64,000 nucleotides of DNA from Paraburkholderia phenazinium (GCF_900100735.1 NZ_FNCJ01000015.1:62001-126000); one strand, 5' to 3'; counted from the first letter of the stretch, positions 17,417 through 27,063 are shown. Made by a program: numbers and translations. The notes: generated by a model from the letters alone, not told the origin.

Positions 17417-18739
17417 TTACGCACCTTCTTTCCTGTTAAGCATGTTTCTGAGCGCCAGCGCAGCACAGCCACCGAGCGCGGCCACTGCGGCCACATAGCC
17501 GAAGTAGAGTTGATAACCGAAGACGCCGGGGTAGTTCTGCGTCAGATAGCCGTTGATGAGCGGGAGGAAAACGTCCGGCGAATAACCCAGCACCGAGATC
17601 AAGCCAATCGCCAGTCCCATCGTTTCGACCGGCACATTGCAGCGGTCGAGCAACGACCAGTACAGGCCGCGAATCGCGTAAGTCAGAATGCCGATAAACA
17701 GCACGAGGAACACCAGCGCGACATGGCTGCCGATTCCCGGCGCCGCGACCAGTCCGAGCAGCGACAGAGCGGCGAGGAACAGCGATATCACCAGAACCGA
17801 AATCTTCGAGAAACGGTCGCCGAGAAAGCCGCCGCCGATGCCGCCGATGGGCCGCATCCACAGCTTGAGCGTGGTGATCGTGCCGGCCATCACCACCGAG
17901 AGACCAATTGCGCCTTCGTGCAGATAGGCGGAGAAGCTGTAGGTTGCCCAGAACACCTGGTAGCCGCAGAACACAATTGCGGCTACGAGCCATAGTTCCG
18001 GAATCGAAGCGAGCGTTTTGAGGTCGACCAGTACATTGCTGCGTTTGCGCGAAGCGGCGTTTTGCGCAGCGTCCTTGCTACCCTGCGGATCCTTCACCAG
18101 CGCCAGCACCAGGCCGAGCGCAATGCACAGGAATGCGTACATATAGACCACCAGCTTGAACCCCGCCGCGACCGGTTCGCCGCGCGTCTGCGTAACCCAG
18201 GCGAACAGCGTGATCGCCACGGTAGCCAGCATCGCCTCGATCAGGCCACGGCCGCCGTCGAGAAAGCCGAAAAAGCGGCCCTGCTCATCCGGTCCGGCAA
18301 TCATCGACACGCGCTTGATCACCGCGGCCCAGAAGGTCAAGCCGGTCGAGAGACCCCAGCCGCCGAAAATAACCATCAGCACATGAAACGACGGCGCAGT
18401 CGAATACCACAAGCCGAGCACACCGGTTGCGATCAGCGAGAAGCAGATGAGCAGGCGCGGTGCGATACGGTCGGCAAGCCAGCCGCTCGGCAGATAGCTC
18501 AGCAGGAAAATCGTGCCCAGCGACGAATACAGGTAACCGAGCTGGCTGTCGCTGATATGAAACACTTCCAGCATCGTCGGCTGATACACCTGCCGCAAAT
18601 AGAGAATCGGGTAAATAGCGCCGGCAGCGATCACCAGCAGAAGCAGTTGAATATAGCGCTGTGCTTTGGTTTCGCGTAAGGCGGCCGCGTCGTCGGAGAC
18701 GGCCCGCGACGCGCTGGATTGAATAGATTGAGATGACAC
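17417..18739 (-). CDS. MFS transporter (organic/sugar-acid uptake type)
   Basis: A 440-residue major-facilitator transporter with 12 predicted membrane segments. Motif A-like loops are at LPSGWLADRIAPRLLI (after TM2) and GGGFLGDRFSKISVL (after TM8). The N-terminal 30 residues are polar. It starts with GTG at 18739, preceded by AGGAG with 7 bases spacing. Its stop abuts the start of the dehydratase gene, so it belongs to the catabolic cluster and probably imports the acid that the dehydratase uses. A gap of 162 bases separates it from the aldehyde dehydrogenase upstream. Confidence 0.85.
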   Translation of the reverse strand: MSSQSIQSSASRAVSDDAAALRETKAQRYIQLLLLVIAAGAIYPILYLRQVYQPTMLEVFHISDSQLGYLYSSLGTIFLLSYLPSGWLADRIAPRLLICFSLIATGVLGLWYSTAPSFHVLMVIFGGWGLSTGLTFWAAVIKRVSMIAGPDEQGRFFGFLDGGRGLIEAMLATVAITLFAWVTQTRGEPVAAGFKLVVYMYAFLCIALGLVLALVKDPQGSKDAAQNAASRKRSNVLVDLKTLASIPELWLVAAIVFCGYQVFWATYSFSAYLHEGAIGLSVVMAGTITTLKLWMRPIGGIGGGFLGDRFSKISVLVISLFLAALSLLGLVAAPGIGSHVALVFLVLFIGILTYAIRGLYWSLLDRCNVPVETMGLAIGLISVLGYSPDVFLPLINGYLTQNYPGVFGYQLYFGYVAAVAALGGCAALALRNMLNRKEGA

Positions 18740-18901
18740 TGATGTACTCCTAAGAGACAGGCAAGGCTATAGAAGCGTGACTGAGCCAGCTTTGCCGGGT
18801 CTCCGATATCTTTGTTATGGTTGCAGCGTGCTTGCGCGACTCTGCGGGTTCAGAAAAGGCGCGCGCTGCGAGCGTCGCGCCGGGTTGGGATGAGCGGTGA
18901 C

Positions 18902-20326
18902 TCAGTACTTCATCACCACGAGGCGCGTCTGCGTGAATTCGAGCATGCCGTGCTTGCCGTCGTCGCCGCCGAGCCCCGAGCGCTTCCAGCCAGCATGGAA
19001 GCCCTGGTAGGGATCAGCCGGCGTGCGATTCACATACAGTTCGCCTGCTTCGATGCTGTTGGCGATCTTCATCGCCGTACGATAGTTCTCCGTGTACAGC
19101 ACCGAGGACAGCCCGAACTGATGATCGTTGGCCATCTCGAGCGCCTCATCGAGCGTGCTGTACTTGACCACTGGCATGATCGGACCAAAGGTCTCTTCCT
19201 GGATGATCTCCATGTCCTGGCGACAGTTCGTCAGCAAGGTGGCCGGATAGAAGAAGCCCTCGCCGCCCGGTAGCTCGCCGCCCGTCTCGAGTTTCGCGCC
19301 TGCATCCACCGCGCGCTCGACCATGGCGTGAATCGACTGGCGCGACGCCTCGTTCACGAGCGGTCCCATCAGTGCGGGGTTGCCGGCGCGGTCACCGAAT
19401 TTCACAGCGCTCATATGCGATTTGAGCAGCGCCACGAAACGGTCATGCACGCTTTCATGCACGTAGACGCGTTCGATCGCCGTGCACAACTGGCCGCAAT
19501 GCGTAGTCTTGGAAGCGACCAGTTCTCGCGCGGCCTTCTCGAGGTCGGCGTCCGGCTCGATGATCGCGGGTGTCTTGCCGCCCAGTTCAAGCGACGGCTT
19601 GGCGATGTTCGCCTTGCAGTACTCGAGCACCTTGCGGCCCGCGCTAACGCTGCCCGTCAACGTGATCATGCTCACCGCAGGATGCGTGCAGACTTCTTCA
19701 GCCGTCGCGTGGCTCATGGCCAGAATGTTGACGACGCCAGCAGGCAACCCGGCGCGTTCGACCGCCTTGGCAATTTCAAACGCGGAAGTCGGCGTGTTGT
19801 TGCTCGGCCGCACCACCACCGTGTTACCCGAGATCAGCGCAGGTGCAATCTTGCGCATGAACGTATAGACCGGATAATTGAACGGAATCAGGCAGGCGAC
19901 GACACCGATCGGCTCGCGATGCAAGACCAGGTTTTCGTCAGGGGTGTCGCTAGGAATGACTTCGCCTTCGATACGGCGCGCCCACTCCGCGTGATAGCGG
20001 GTGATCTGGCCAGCATAGATGGCTTCGTTGGTCGCATCGGCCACACTCTTGCCGGACTCCAGCGCCAGCGCGGCGCCAATCGCCGATGCGCATTCGGTCA
20101 GGGCGGCAGCCAGCTTGTGCAGATACACCGCGCGTTCGGCGGCGGGTAGCTTACGCCAGCCTTTCTGCGCGACCGCGGCGGCCTTGACCGCGGCGATCGC
20201 CTCGTCCTTCGAAGCACCCGCGACCTGGGCGATCAAGGCCTCGGTAGCGGGGTTGTAGACGGAAATGAGTTCGTCGGTTGCGGGTTCGATGAACTGGCCG
20301 TTAACGAAATTCCGATCGAGTCGCAT
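18902..20326 (-). CDS. Aldehyde dehydrogenase (AldA-like)
   Basis: A 474-residue NAD(P)-dependent aldehyde dehydrogenase. Catalytic Glu is in LELGGKTPAIIEPDADLEKA, catalytic Cys in KTTHCGQLCTAIERVYVHE, and the cofactor loop in ITLTGSVSAGRKVLEY. The C-terminal EETFGPIMPVVKY is typical. I start it at the ATG at 20326 (MRLDRNFVNGQFI); the frame is open 42 codons further but without family similarity. Closest in style to lactaldehyde/glycolaldehyde dehydrogenases. As first enzyme gene of the cluster it would oxidise the aldehyde produced by the GMC oxidoreductase or by cleavage of the sugar acid. Confidence 0.9.
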   Translation of the reverse strand: MRLDRNFVNGQFIEPATDELISVYNPATEALIAQVAGASKDEAIAAVKAAAVAQKGWRKLPAAERAVYLHKLAAALTECASAIGAALALESGKSVADATNEAIYAGQITRYHAEWARRIEGEVIPSDTPDENLVLHREPIGVVACLIPFNYPVYTFMRKIAPALISGNTVVVRPSNNTPTSAFEIAKAVERAGLPAGVVNILAMSHATAEEVCTHPAVSMITLTGSVSAGRKVLEYCKANIAKPSLELGGKTPAIIEPDADLEKAARELVASKTTHCGQLCTAIERVYVHESVHDRFVALLKSHMSAVKFGDRAGNPALMGPLVNEASRQSIHAMVERAVDAGAKLETGGELPGGEGFFYPATLLTNCRQDMEIIQEETFGPIMPVVKYSTLDEALEMANDHQFGLSSVLYTENYRTAMKIANSIEAGELYVNRTPADPYQGFHAGWKRSGLGGDDGKHGMLEFTQTRLVVMKY

Positions 20327-20500
20327 AGTCCTTACCAGGTGGCGTAGCGCGAAAAACGCATTGCCGGCGGCTATGGGCTCCATGCCACCGGTGCATGGGC
20401 AGAATTCTTCTCCGCGTGGCGAGGGTCTACAAGCGACTATTTTGGCAGCCAAACATTCAAAAAACTCATGTTTGGCAAAAGTGTGGGAATGAAGCAGCGC

Positions 20501-20746
20501 TTAACGGCGCAGCAAAGATGCCTGGCTTTCGAGCAAAGCTCGCAACTCGGCTGAGTCCGGCCGCGTGCCCCAATTGCGGGCGCCGGCCACGGAGGCGATG
20601 GCAATCCACGAGTTCGGCGGAAACCACTCGCGCAGCACGGTGCTGGCCTCGAGAATCCGTAGCCGGCCAGTTTGCCCGCAGTAGTCGGCGCATAGCTCCG
20701 TGCCGTCCAGGTGGGCGGTCACGAGTGGGTTACGCATTCGTTGCAT
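20501..20746 (-). CDS. Small hypothetical protein
   Basis: An 81-residue soluble protein that I do not recognise (MQRMRNPLVTAHLDGTELCA at the start, STVLREWFPPNSWIAIASVA in the middle). No signal peptide or membrane segment. The ATG at 20746 has GGGAGAG 6 bases upstream, which supports translation; a longer frame from 20821 lacks one. It lies 174 bases ahead of the aldehyde dehydrogenase on the same strand, so it could be part of that transcript. Confidence 0.5.
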   Translation of the reverse strand: MQRMRNPLVTAHLDGTELCADYCGQTGRLRILEASTVLREWFPPNSWIAIASVAGARNWGTRPDSAELRALLESQASLLRR

Positions 20747-20919
20747 TGGTCTCTCCCGCAAGATAAGGCTAAGCACGCTCAGCGATAGAGGCAGTGACGG
20801 GAGTCTAGGGACGGTTGTCATTTACAGGTGAAACGCGTGTGCGAGATTGGTAACGCGAGGTTACGGCCCTTGTAAATTTGAGCGCGACACAGGTCGCGCA
20901 GCGCATTGTGCGAGCATTG

Positions 20920-23424
20920 TTAAATACTGAAAGCGGCCTCACCGACTCGCAAATCCAATACGCGTTCGAGATGAGCCGGCGCCTGCGGTCGGCACAAGAA
21001 AAAGCCTTGTACGAAGTCACATTTCACGCCACGCAGAATATCCAGTTGCTGCTGCTCTTCGACGCCTTCCGCGACGACCTTGATACCGAGCTTGCGCGAC
21101 AGGCCGATGATGCCTTCGACAATGCTCTGGGTGGCCGGGTCGCTCACCAGCTTCGAAGTGAACGAGCGGTCGATCTTGAGCGTGTCAGGGGCGAAGTCCG
21201 CGAGATACTTGAGTGTCGAATAGCCGGTGCCGAAATCGTCGATGGCAATGCGCACGCCGAGTGACTTCAGTGCCGCAATCACCTTTTGCGCGCGGTCCGG
21301 ATTCTCCATCAAGGCCGTTTCGGTCAACTCGATTTCCAGTTGCGCAGGCGGAACGCCGAACTTCTTTAGCGCGCGGTCGACCTCCCAAACGATTCCGTCA
21401 CCGCGAAGCTGGCGGGCCGAGACGTTCACTGACATGCCGAGATTGCAGGCGCCGTGACGCCGCCACTGCGCTAGCTGACTCAGCGCGTTATCGAGCACCC
21501 ATGAGCCGACCTCGGCGATAAAGCCGGTCTCTTCGAGAATCGGTACGAACACGCCAGGCGGAATCAGGCCGCGGCGCGGATGTTTCCAGCGAATCAGCGC
21601 TTCAGTGCTGTGCACCGACAGCGTACGCGGCTCGTGAATGGTCTGGTAGTGCAGCAGGAACTGGTTAGACGCCAGCGCTTCCGGAACATCGCGCTCCAGC
21701 GCGAAGTCGTCGATGGTTTCCGCCGCTTCCTTGCCTGCGAACATGAAGCAATTGCGGCCCGCCTTCTTGGCGGCGTACATGGCGACGTCCGCGCTCGTAA
21801 GCAGCGCCTCATGATTCGCGCCGTGTTCCGGATACAGCGATATGCCAATCGACGCCGTCACGAACGTACCCGCACCATCGTTACGGCCGCTGCGCGACAG
21901 CTCGGCCAGCAGCGCCTGTGCCAACGACTCGAGTCCCGCCTTCTCGGCGATGCTGCCGATCAGGACTGCGAACTCGTCGCCACCAAGCCGCGCGACATAG
22001 GCGTCCGGCGGCAACGCGGCCTTGATGACGGCGCCAATGCCCTTGAGCAGACGATCCGCCGCGACGTGTCCGAGCGTATCGTTGAGCACCTTGAAGCGAT
22101 CCAGGTCCACGAACATCAGGCCGAACGGCGCGCGCGCCGCGCAGCGCTCCTCCATCTCGCGGAACAGCGCCGCGCGGTTAGCGAGGCCGGTCAGCGAATC
22201 CGTGAAGGCCAGCTTGTCCAGCGTAGTGATGCGCTCCTGCTCGCCCGTAATGTCTTCAGCCGTACCGATGATGCGCAGCACAGTGCCATCGCTAGCGCGC
22301 ACCGGATAACCGGTACTGCGCAGCCAGCGAATCGAGCCATCGGCCCGGCGAATGCGGTATTCAACGCGTCCTTCGACGGACTGGCTCACGATCCGGTGCA
22401 TCTCGTCACGCACCGAGGGCAGATCCTCTTCGAGCACCAGGTCCAGCCATGCGGTCGGATTGTGCCGCAGCTCATGAGGGTCGATACCGAACACCTTCGA
22501 GCAGCCCGCGCTGACGTAGTGGAACGACTTGAAATCGGCGCTATACGTGTAGAACACGAGCGGCATATGCGCTTCCATCTCCGACACCAGCTCGTTCTTC
22601 GACTGCAGTTCCGCCAGCAGGTCGGCCTGGTTCGTCACGTCGTGCGAGGCGCCCACGACCGCGACCACGTGCCCCGCATTGTTCTTGATGGGCGTAAGCC
22701 GGCTGTCCCACCATTTCGGCCGCCCGGCCGTCGTGTGCGAGAGGCCGCGAAACGCGGTGCGATGACCCGCCAGCGCACCCGCAAACGCCGTTGCGGCAGC
22801 CGCGCTATTTGCGTCGTTCCAGAATGAGAGCCATTGTGCGCCAGTGAGTTGCGCGGGCGAGTCGGCGTCGATCAGGCATGCGCCATATTCGGACATACGC
22901 AACAGACGACCGTCGAGTCCGATCAAACTCATGCATTCGCGATTGGCATCCAGCAGCGCACCAGCCAACGAGGTCGCCGCCGCCTGCTTCGCCCGCTCGT
23001 TTGCGAGCGTGCGATAGAGCAACGTCGCCAGCAGCGTCCCTGCGATCCCGGCGACCGTGATCTCCATGACCGACGGTATGCAACCCGTGAGACGCAACCA
23101 CTGCGGTATCAGCAGGCACAGCGCGACCGTGCCGAAGCCCGCTGCCATCGCCACACCGGCATAGCGGACGTCGACGCTCTGATGGCGCCTGTACCACGCG
23201 AAGAAATACGACAGAAACAGCTGGTTCTGAGGCGCAAAGCTATCGCTGCCGATAGCGAAGTTGTGCGCATCACGCTTGCTGTCCGAACTAGGAGCGCACG
23301 ACGGTTTCAATTTGATGCCTGGTCGGTTATGAGACTGGAGCCATGCGTCGTGAGAGCCATGCTGAATCCCACTACGTGAGTCAGTTAACGGCAAGGGGGT
23401 GGGGAAATTGAGGTGCGGGCGCAT
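20920..23424 (-). CDS. Membrane GGDEF-EAL cyclic-di-GMP enzyme with PAS domains
   Basis: A protein of about 834 residues. Two transmembrane segments near residues 90-140 are followed by two PAS-like domains, a GGDEF domain with intact LGGDEF, and an EAL domain. The EAL residues look complete: STEALIRWKHP, VNVSARQL, ELTETALM, DDFGTGYSTLKYL, LKIDRSF, VAEGVE and QGFFLCRP. The position before GGDEF reads LPPD rather than RxxD, so no product-inhibition I-site is visible. Both cyclase and phosphodiesterase activity are possible. The start is uncertain: I use the ATG at 23424 although the frame opens with GTG at 23487, and neither has a clear ribosome site. Confidence 0.88.
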   Translation of the reverse strand: MRPHLNFPTPLPLTDSRSGIQHGSHDAWLQSHNRPGIKLKPSCAPSSDSKRDAHNFAIGSDSFAPQNQLFLSYFFAWYRRHQSVDVRYAGVAMAAGFGTVALCLLIPQWLRLTGCIPSVMEITVAGIAGTLLATLLYRTLANERAKQAAATSLAGALLDANRECMSLIGLDGRLLRMSEYGACLIDADSPAQLTGAQWLSFWNDANSAAAATAFAGALAGHRTAFRGLSHTTAGRPKWWDSRLTPIKNNAGHVVAVVGASHDVTNQADLLAELQSKNELVSEMEAHMPLVFYTYSADFKSFHYVSAGCSKVFGIDPHELRHNPTAWLDLVLEEDLPSVRDEMHRIVSQSVEGRVEYRIRRADGSIRWLRSTGYPVRASDGTVLRIIGTAEDITGEQERITTLDKLAFTDSLTGLANRAALFREMEERCAARAPFGLMFVDLDRFKVLNDTLGHVAADRLLKGIGAVIKAALPPDAYVARLGGDEFAVLIGSIAEKAGLESLAQALLAELSRSGRNDGAGTFVTASIGISLYPEHGANHEALLTSADVAMYAAKKAGRNCFMFAGKEAAETIDDFALERDVPEALASNQFLLHYQTIHEPRTLSVHSTEALIRWKHPRRGLIPPGVFVPILEETGFIAEVGSWVLDNALSQLAQWRRHGACNLGMSVNVSARQLRGDGIVWEVDRALKKFGVPPAQLEIELTETALMENPDRAQKVIAALKSLGVRIAIDDFGTGYSTLKYLADFAPDTLKIDRSFTSKLVSDPATQSIVEGIIGLSRKLGIKVVAEGVEEQQQLDILRGVKCDFVQGFFLCRPQAPAHLERVLDLRVGEAAFSI

Positions 23425-23576
23425 CGCGAGTGGCGCGCCGGTAAGAAAGCGTAAGCGTGCGCGTCGCTCCGTAGGAGGACGCAGCACTCAATCAGAGCAG
23501 CTTGTTATTGTCAGACGATTGCAACGAGGTGCCGCGTGCTTCGCGAGAGACGCGAGGCGACGCGGCGGCCCAACAC

Positions 23577-24554
23577 TCAGAAGCGCAGCAATACCTTGCC
23601 CTTGCGGCCAGGCTTGTCGCTGGCAGCGGCGGCCTGCGCGACGTCGTTCAGATCGAACACGGCTTCAACCGGCAAGCGCAACTCGCCGCTGGCGGCGAGA
23701 CGCAACAGGTCGCCGAACATGCGCGCCTTATCGGCACTCGAGGTGTCCTCCGAGACCTTCTTGGCCCAGAAGCCTTTGACGGTAGCCTGCTTGAAGATGG
23801 CGTCGCCGGAACTCAACCGCATCAGTTCGCCCGACATCGAGCCGAATGAGACCAGCGTGCCGCCTTCGCCCAGCAAACTGAACAGGTCCCCGCTCGCGTC
23901 ACCGCCTACAGAGTCGACCGCCGCAGCGAGCGGTGCGTCGCCGTGCAGCGCGCGCACCCGGTCTTTCCAGTCCGCGCTTTCTGTCGACACCGCATTGCCG
24001 ATTCCCACCTCGGCCAACTCTGCCACGCCCGCATCGCGGCGCACCACATTCACGACATTGATGCCGCGCGCGGCCGCCAGCATCGCCAGCGTCTTGCCTA
24101 CGGCCCCGTTCGCCGTGTTCTGCACGAACCACTGGCCCGGTTGCAGATGGAGATACTCCAGCAGCATCACCGCGCTCAAGGGCATCGCAACCAGCTGACA
24201 GCCGGTTTCATCGCTCACGGCGTCCGGCAGCGGCACCACGGCGCCCGCCGGCGCGAGCACATACTCGGCCCAGGCCTCGTGGACACCCGCGACGACCACG
24301 CGTTGACCGACCCGCACGCGCTCGACGCCCTCGCCGATCGCATCGACCACACCCGCCACCTCGCTACCGGCAACCGCCGGCAACGCGGGCTTGTAGCCGT
24401 AGTGCCCACGGACAGTCCACAAATCGTGATTGTGAATCGGCGCGAGCGTGGCCTTGATGCGCACCTGTCCGGCGCCGGGTGTCGGCGTGGGCCGCTCGCC
24501 GACAGTTAGGACTTCAGACGGATTGCCGAACGTTGTGTGAATAGCGCTACGCAA
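23577..24554 (-). CDS. Zinc-type alcohol dehydrogenase / quinone oxidoreductase family protein
   Basis: A 325-residue medium-chain dehydrogenase/reductase of the quinone-oxidoreductase branch. GroES-like N-terminal domain: VRIKATLAPIHNHDLWTVRG, AVAGSEVAGVVDAIG. The Rossmann motif reads NTANGAVGKTLAMLAAARG. No structural-zinc cysteines are visible. I place the start at a TTG at 24554 (MRSAIHTTFGNP) because GAGG lies 6 bases upstream and homology starts there; the frame upstream is unlike the family. It follows the DJ-1-like gene and the TetR gene on the same strand, forming a small electrophile-stress group. Confidence 0.82.
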   Translation of the reverse strand: MRSAIHTTFGNPSEVLTVGERPTPTPGAGQVRIKATLAPIHNHDLWTVRGHYGYKPALPAVAGSEVAGVVDAIGEGVERVRVGQRVVVAGVHEAWAEYVLAPAGAVVPLPDAVSDETGCQLVAMPLSAVMLLEYLHLQPGQWFVQNTANGAVGKTLAMLAAARGINVVNVVRRDAGVAELAEVGIGNAVSTESADWKDRVRALHGDAPLAAAVDSVGGDASGDLFSLLGEGGTLVSFGSMSGELMRLSSGDAIFKQATVKGFWAKKVSEDTSSADKARMFGDLLRLAASGELRLPVEAVFDLNDVAQAAAASDKPGRKGKVLLRF

Positions 24555-24609
24555 ATTGAACCTCTGTGGGGAAGGGGTTGAGGGGTGACAACAGCATGAT
24601 CGTGAGACC

Positions 24610-25302
24610 TTAGCGCTTCTCTTCGAGCAAGCCGAGCAACGCCTCGGCAGCACCTTCGGAAGAAGCCGGGTTTTGCCCCGTCACCAGCAGGCCATCCACG
24701 ACCACGTGGCGTTGCCAGTCGGGGCCTTTGGTGTAGTGACCACCAAGACGCTTGAATTCGTCTTCGATAAGGAACGGCACCACGTCGGTCAACTGCACCG
24801 CCGCTTCCTCGCTATTCGAGAAGCCCGTGACCTCTTTGCCCTTCACGAGCGGAGTGCCGTCCTGCGCCTTGACGTGGCGGAGCACCCCAGGCGCATGGCA
24901 GACTAGCCCGAGCGGCTTGTTCGCCTGATCGAACGCCTGGATCAGCGCAATCGAATCGGCGCTCTCAGCGAGGTCCCACAGCGGGCCATGGCCGCCCGGA
25001 TAGAACACGGCGTCGTATTCGGCGGCGCGTACTTCAGCGAGCCGCTTCGTGTGAGCCAGCGCCGCTTGTGCGTCCTTGTCGGCCCTGAAGCGCTCGGTGG
25101 CCGGTGTTTGTGCATCCGGCGCGTCGCTCTTCGGGTCGAGCGGCGGCTGTCCGCCTGCGGGCGAAGCGAGCGTGAGCGTGGCGCCCGCATCCTTGAACGT
25201 GTAGTACGGCGCCGCGAATTCTTCCAGCCAGAAACCGGTCGCCTTGCCGGTGTTGCCGAGGCGATCGTGGGACGTAAGAACCATCAGGATGTTCATGTCC
25301 AT
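24610..25302 (-). CDS. DJ-1/PfpI-family class I glutamine amidotransferase-like protein
   Basis: A 230-residue DJ-1/PfpI superfamily protein of the Hsp31-like branch. The nucleophile-elbow cysteine is in LGLVCHAPGVLRHV, with the upstream acid in FYPGGHGPLWDL and the N-terminal strand ILMVLTSHDRLGNTGKATGF. Such proteins act as glyoxalase III-type or deglycase-like enzymes or chaperones in carbonyl stress. The ATG at 25302 has AAGGA 3-4 bases upstream. It sits between a TetR regulator (start side) and a quinone oxidoreductase; the three are likely co-regulated. Confidence 0.88.
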   Translation of the reverse strand: MDMNILMVLTSHDRLGNTGKATGFWLEEFAAPYYTFKDAGATLTLASPAGGQPPLDPKSDAPDAQTPATERFRADKDAQAALAHTKRLAEVRAAEYDAVFYPGGHGPLWDLAESADSIALIQAFDQANKPLGLVCHAPGVLRHVKAQDGTPLVKGKEVTGFSNSEEAAVQLTDVVPFLIEDEFKRLGGHYTKGPDWQRHVVVDGLLVTGQNPASSEGAAEALLGLLEEKR

Positions 25303-25357
25303 CTTCCTTTAACGAGGGTCTGTTGCTCAAAGGGACCGTGCAGAACGCGCGGCCGTG

Positions 25358-25960
25358 TCATGCACTGCGCAACATGGTCTGGGTGACCGACATGGCATGC
25401 GCAAGTGCGCTCCCATCTCTGCGCAGCTTCGTGACGAGAGCTGCGCCGAGCCACAACTGATACAGCGTTTGTGCAAGCTCGCGCGCGTCGAGCGCCGGCG
25501 AGAGCGAGCCGTCCCTGCCGCCTTCTTCGATCAGCGCGGCGATCCGCGCGATCAGCCGTGCCACGCCGTCGCGTAGGACGATGCGCATGTCATCGGAGAG
25601 GTCGGCCACTTCCGCGCTGAGCTTCACCACTAAACATTTGTCCGGGCCGTCGGCCTCGAGCTGCTCTCGTTGCCACTCGCTCCAGTAGAGCAGGAGCTTG
25701 TCGCGCGCATTGGCCTCGCTGCCATTGAACAGTTGATCGAGCCGCTCGGCATAGTCAGCGACGTATTGCTCCAGCAACTCACGCCCATACTGCTCTTTTG
25801 AACCGAAGTAGTGATAGAACGAGCCCTTCGGGACGTCTGCCGTCTTGAGAATCTCGTTGAGGCCGACTGCGACGAAGCCTCGATGGGTGATCAATGCCCT
25901 GCCGGAATCGAGGATATGGCGGCGGACTTGTGGGTGGCTGGGTCTCATGGTGGCGCCCAT
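25358..25960 (-). CDS. TetR-family regulator (YxaF/AcuR-like)
   Basis: A 200-residue TetR regulator. The HTH is at about residues 10-60 (RRHILDSGRALITHRGFVAV, LKTADVPKGSFYHYFGSKEQYG) and the C-terminal ligand domain matches the TetR_C_6-like group. Two ATG codons, 25960 and 25948, are possible starts. A perfect inverted repeat TAGAC-5-GTCTA lies 12 bases upstream of the start, the consensus for this branch, so the gene is probably autoregulated. It leads the DJ-1-like and quinone-oxidoreductase genes. Confidence 0.88.
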   Translation of the reverse strand: MGATMRPSHPQVRRHILDSGRALITHRGFVAVGLNEILKTADVPKGSFYHYFGSKEQYGRELLEQYVADYAERLDQLFNGSEANARDKLLLYWSEWQREQLEADGPDKCLVVKLSAEVADLSDDMRIVLRDGVARLIARIAALIEEGGRDGSLSPALDARELAQTLYQLWLGAALVTKLRRDGSALAHAMSVTQTMLRSA

Positions 25961-25972
25961 TCTCTAGCAAAG

Positions 25973-25987
25973 TAGACCAGTCGTCTA
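25973..25987. promoter_or_regulatory. TetR operator TAGAC-N5-GTCTA
   Basis: TAGAC (25973-25977) and GTCTA (25983-25987) form a perfect inverted repeat with a 5-base spacer, 12 bases upstream of the TetR start codon. YxaF/AcuR-type repressors use TAGAC/GTCTA half sites, which supports autoregulation of this gene and of the DJ-1/oxidoreductase genes behind it. Confidence 0.6.
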
Positions 25988-26145
25988 GTAAACCGCGGCA
26001 ACCATGCTGCATGGGATCGAAAAGACCTCACGGCGTGCATGGGACCGGAGAGACCTCACCGCCCGCATGGAGAAGGGCGTGACTGCTCGCTGTTGCTGGT
26101 TCAGTGCGGCGCCGCTCGCGGTGTGTGCCGCAAAGAAACCGGTTG

Positions 26146-26460
26146 TTATAGCTCCGGATTGGCCAGGTCGGCGGCAACGATATGCTCGCTGTATACCTGC
26201 GCGGCGGCGAGCGCCTCGACTTTGGTCGGATAGGGTCCGAGCTCGGGCGCACCGTCGAACGGAAACAACAGTTTGCCGTCGGTCGTGCGGACCACGCGCA
26301 ACACCCCGAAAAAACGCCGATAGCCGGCAAGGCGCGATGACGCGGTCACGTCGAAATCGCTCTCGGATTGCGCCGGGACGCTGGGAATGAAGGCGGACTT
26401 GCTCATACGCTGAAACGGGGTGAAGTAGGGAATGTGCCGCGCGGGCCGCTGCGAGTTCAT
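26146..26460 (-). CDS. Conserved hypothetical protein (possibly DUF6723-like)
   Basis: About 87 to 104 residues. The conserved core GYRRFFGVLRVVRTTDGKLL, followed by FPFDGAPELGPYPTKVEALAA and ending DLANPEL, is a pattern I know from small Burkholderia proteins, perhaps DUF6723. It looks like a small beta-rich domain with one helix. No signal peptide. Starts at 26460 or 26406 are both possible and neither has a ribosome site, so the N-terminus is uncertain. No functional context is visible. Confidence 0.6.
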   Translation of the reverse strand: MNSQRPARHIPYFTPFQRMSKSAFIPSVPAQSESDFDVTASSRLAGYRRFFGVLRVVRTTDGKLLFPFDGAPELGPYPTKVEALAAAQVYSEHIVAADLANPEL

Positions 26461-26575
26461 TGGGCATGTTAGGCCATCTCGCAGCGGGGAGGCCGCGCCA
26501 GCGCCGCATTGTCGCAAATCCTGGCGCGACGCGCCGGGCCGGTGCGGCCCATGCGGCAGCGGCGCGAGCCGCTCG

Positions 26576-26845
26576 TCAGTACGCTTCCCTGTGCCACGGG
26601 CCCCAAGCGGCGCCATCGCCCTTCAGACGCGTGTAGGTGGCGCTTTGCCCGGTGGGGATCTCGGAGGTGTCGCCTTGCGGCTTGACATCAGTGGTGTGGA
26701 GCGCGAACGCCTGGCGCTCATCCGTATCCACGGTGACGCGCCCAATTGGCTCGAGAACGCCGCTGTGGGCGGACTCCAGCAGCGCGAGGCAAGGGGTCAG
26801 ACGGCCCCAGAACGACGTCAACTCTTCCTGCAAGTAGTGTTTCAT
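26576..26845 (-). CDS. Small hypothetical protein
   Basis: An 89-residue soluble protein that I cannot assign (MKHYLQEELTSFWGRLTPCL at the start, GRVTVDTDERQAFALHTTDV in the middle). The ATG is preceded by AGGAAA at a proper distance. It lies 115 bases upstream of the previous hypothetical gene on the same strand. Codon use looks like the neighbouring real genes, which favours a genuine gene. Confidence 0.6.
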   Translation of the reverse strand: MKHYLQEELTSFWGRLTPCLALLESAHSGVLEPIGRVTVDTDERQAFALHTTDVKPQGDTSEIPTGQSATYTRLKGDGAAWGPWHREAY

Positions 26846-27063
26846 GTATTTCCTGGGAGAGTGTGGGACGCAGTTTACCCTACCGGGACATTACATTTTC
26901 CCAACGCCACTTTGACCACTATTTCATGAATTAGAGCCTGATCCTAAAACATGATGATTGGCAGGTTTGTTATCAGCGTGGTACAAAGACATTCTTCGCG
27001 TTCGGTCGCGGGGCGAAGACGCGGCAAACGCGAACGCGACATTTAAATTGAATGGATTAAAAA

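Noticed and set aside
16256..17995. Plus-strand open frame of 579 codons opposite the dehydratase and MFS genes
   Set aside because: It crosses two real minus-strand genes and shows no domain. The composition (Arg, His, Gln-rich) is typical of antisense frames.
21580..22827. Plus-strand frame of 415 codons opposite the GGDEF-EAL gene
   Set aside because: Antisense shadow; the minus strand carries intact GGDEF and EAL motifs in the same interval.
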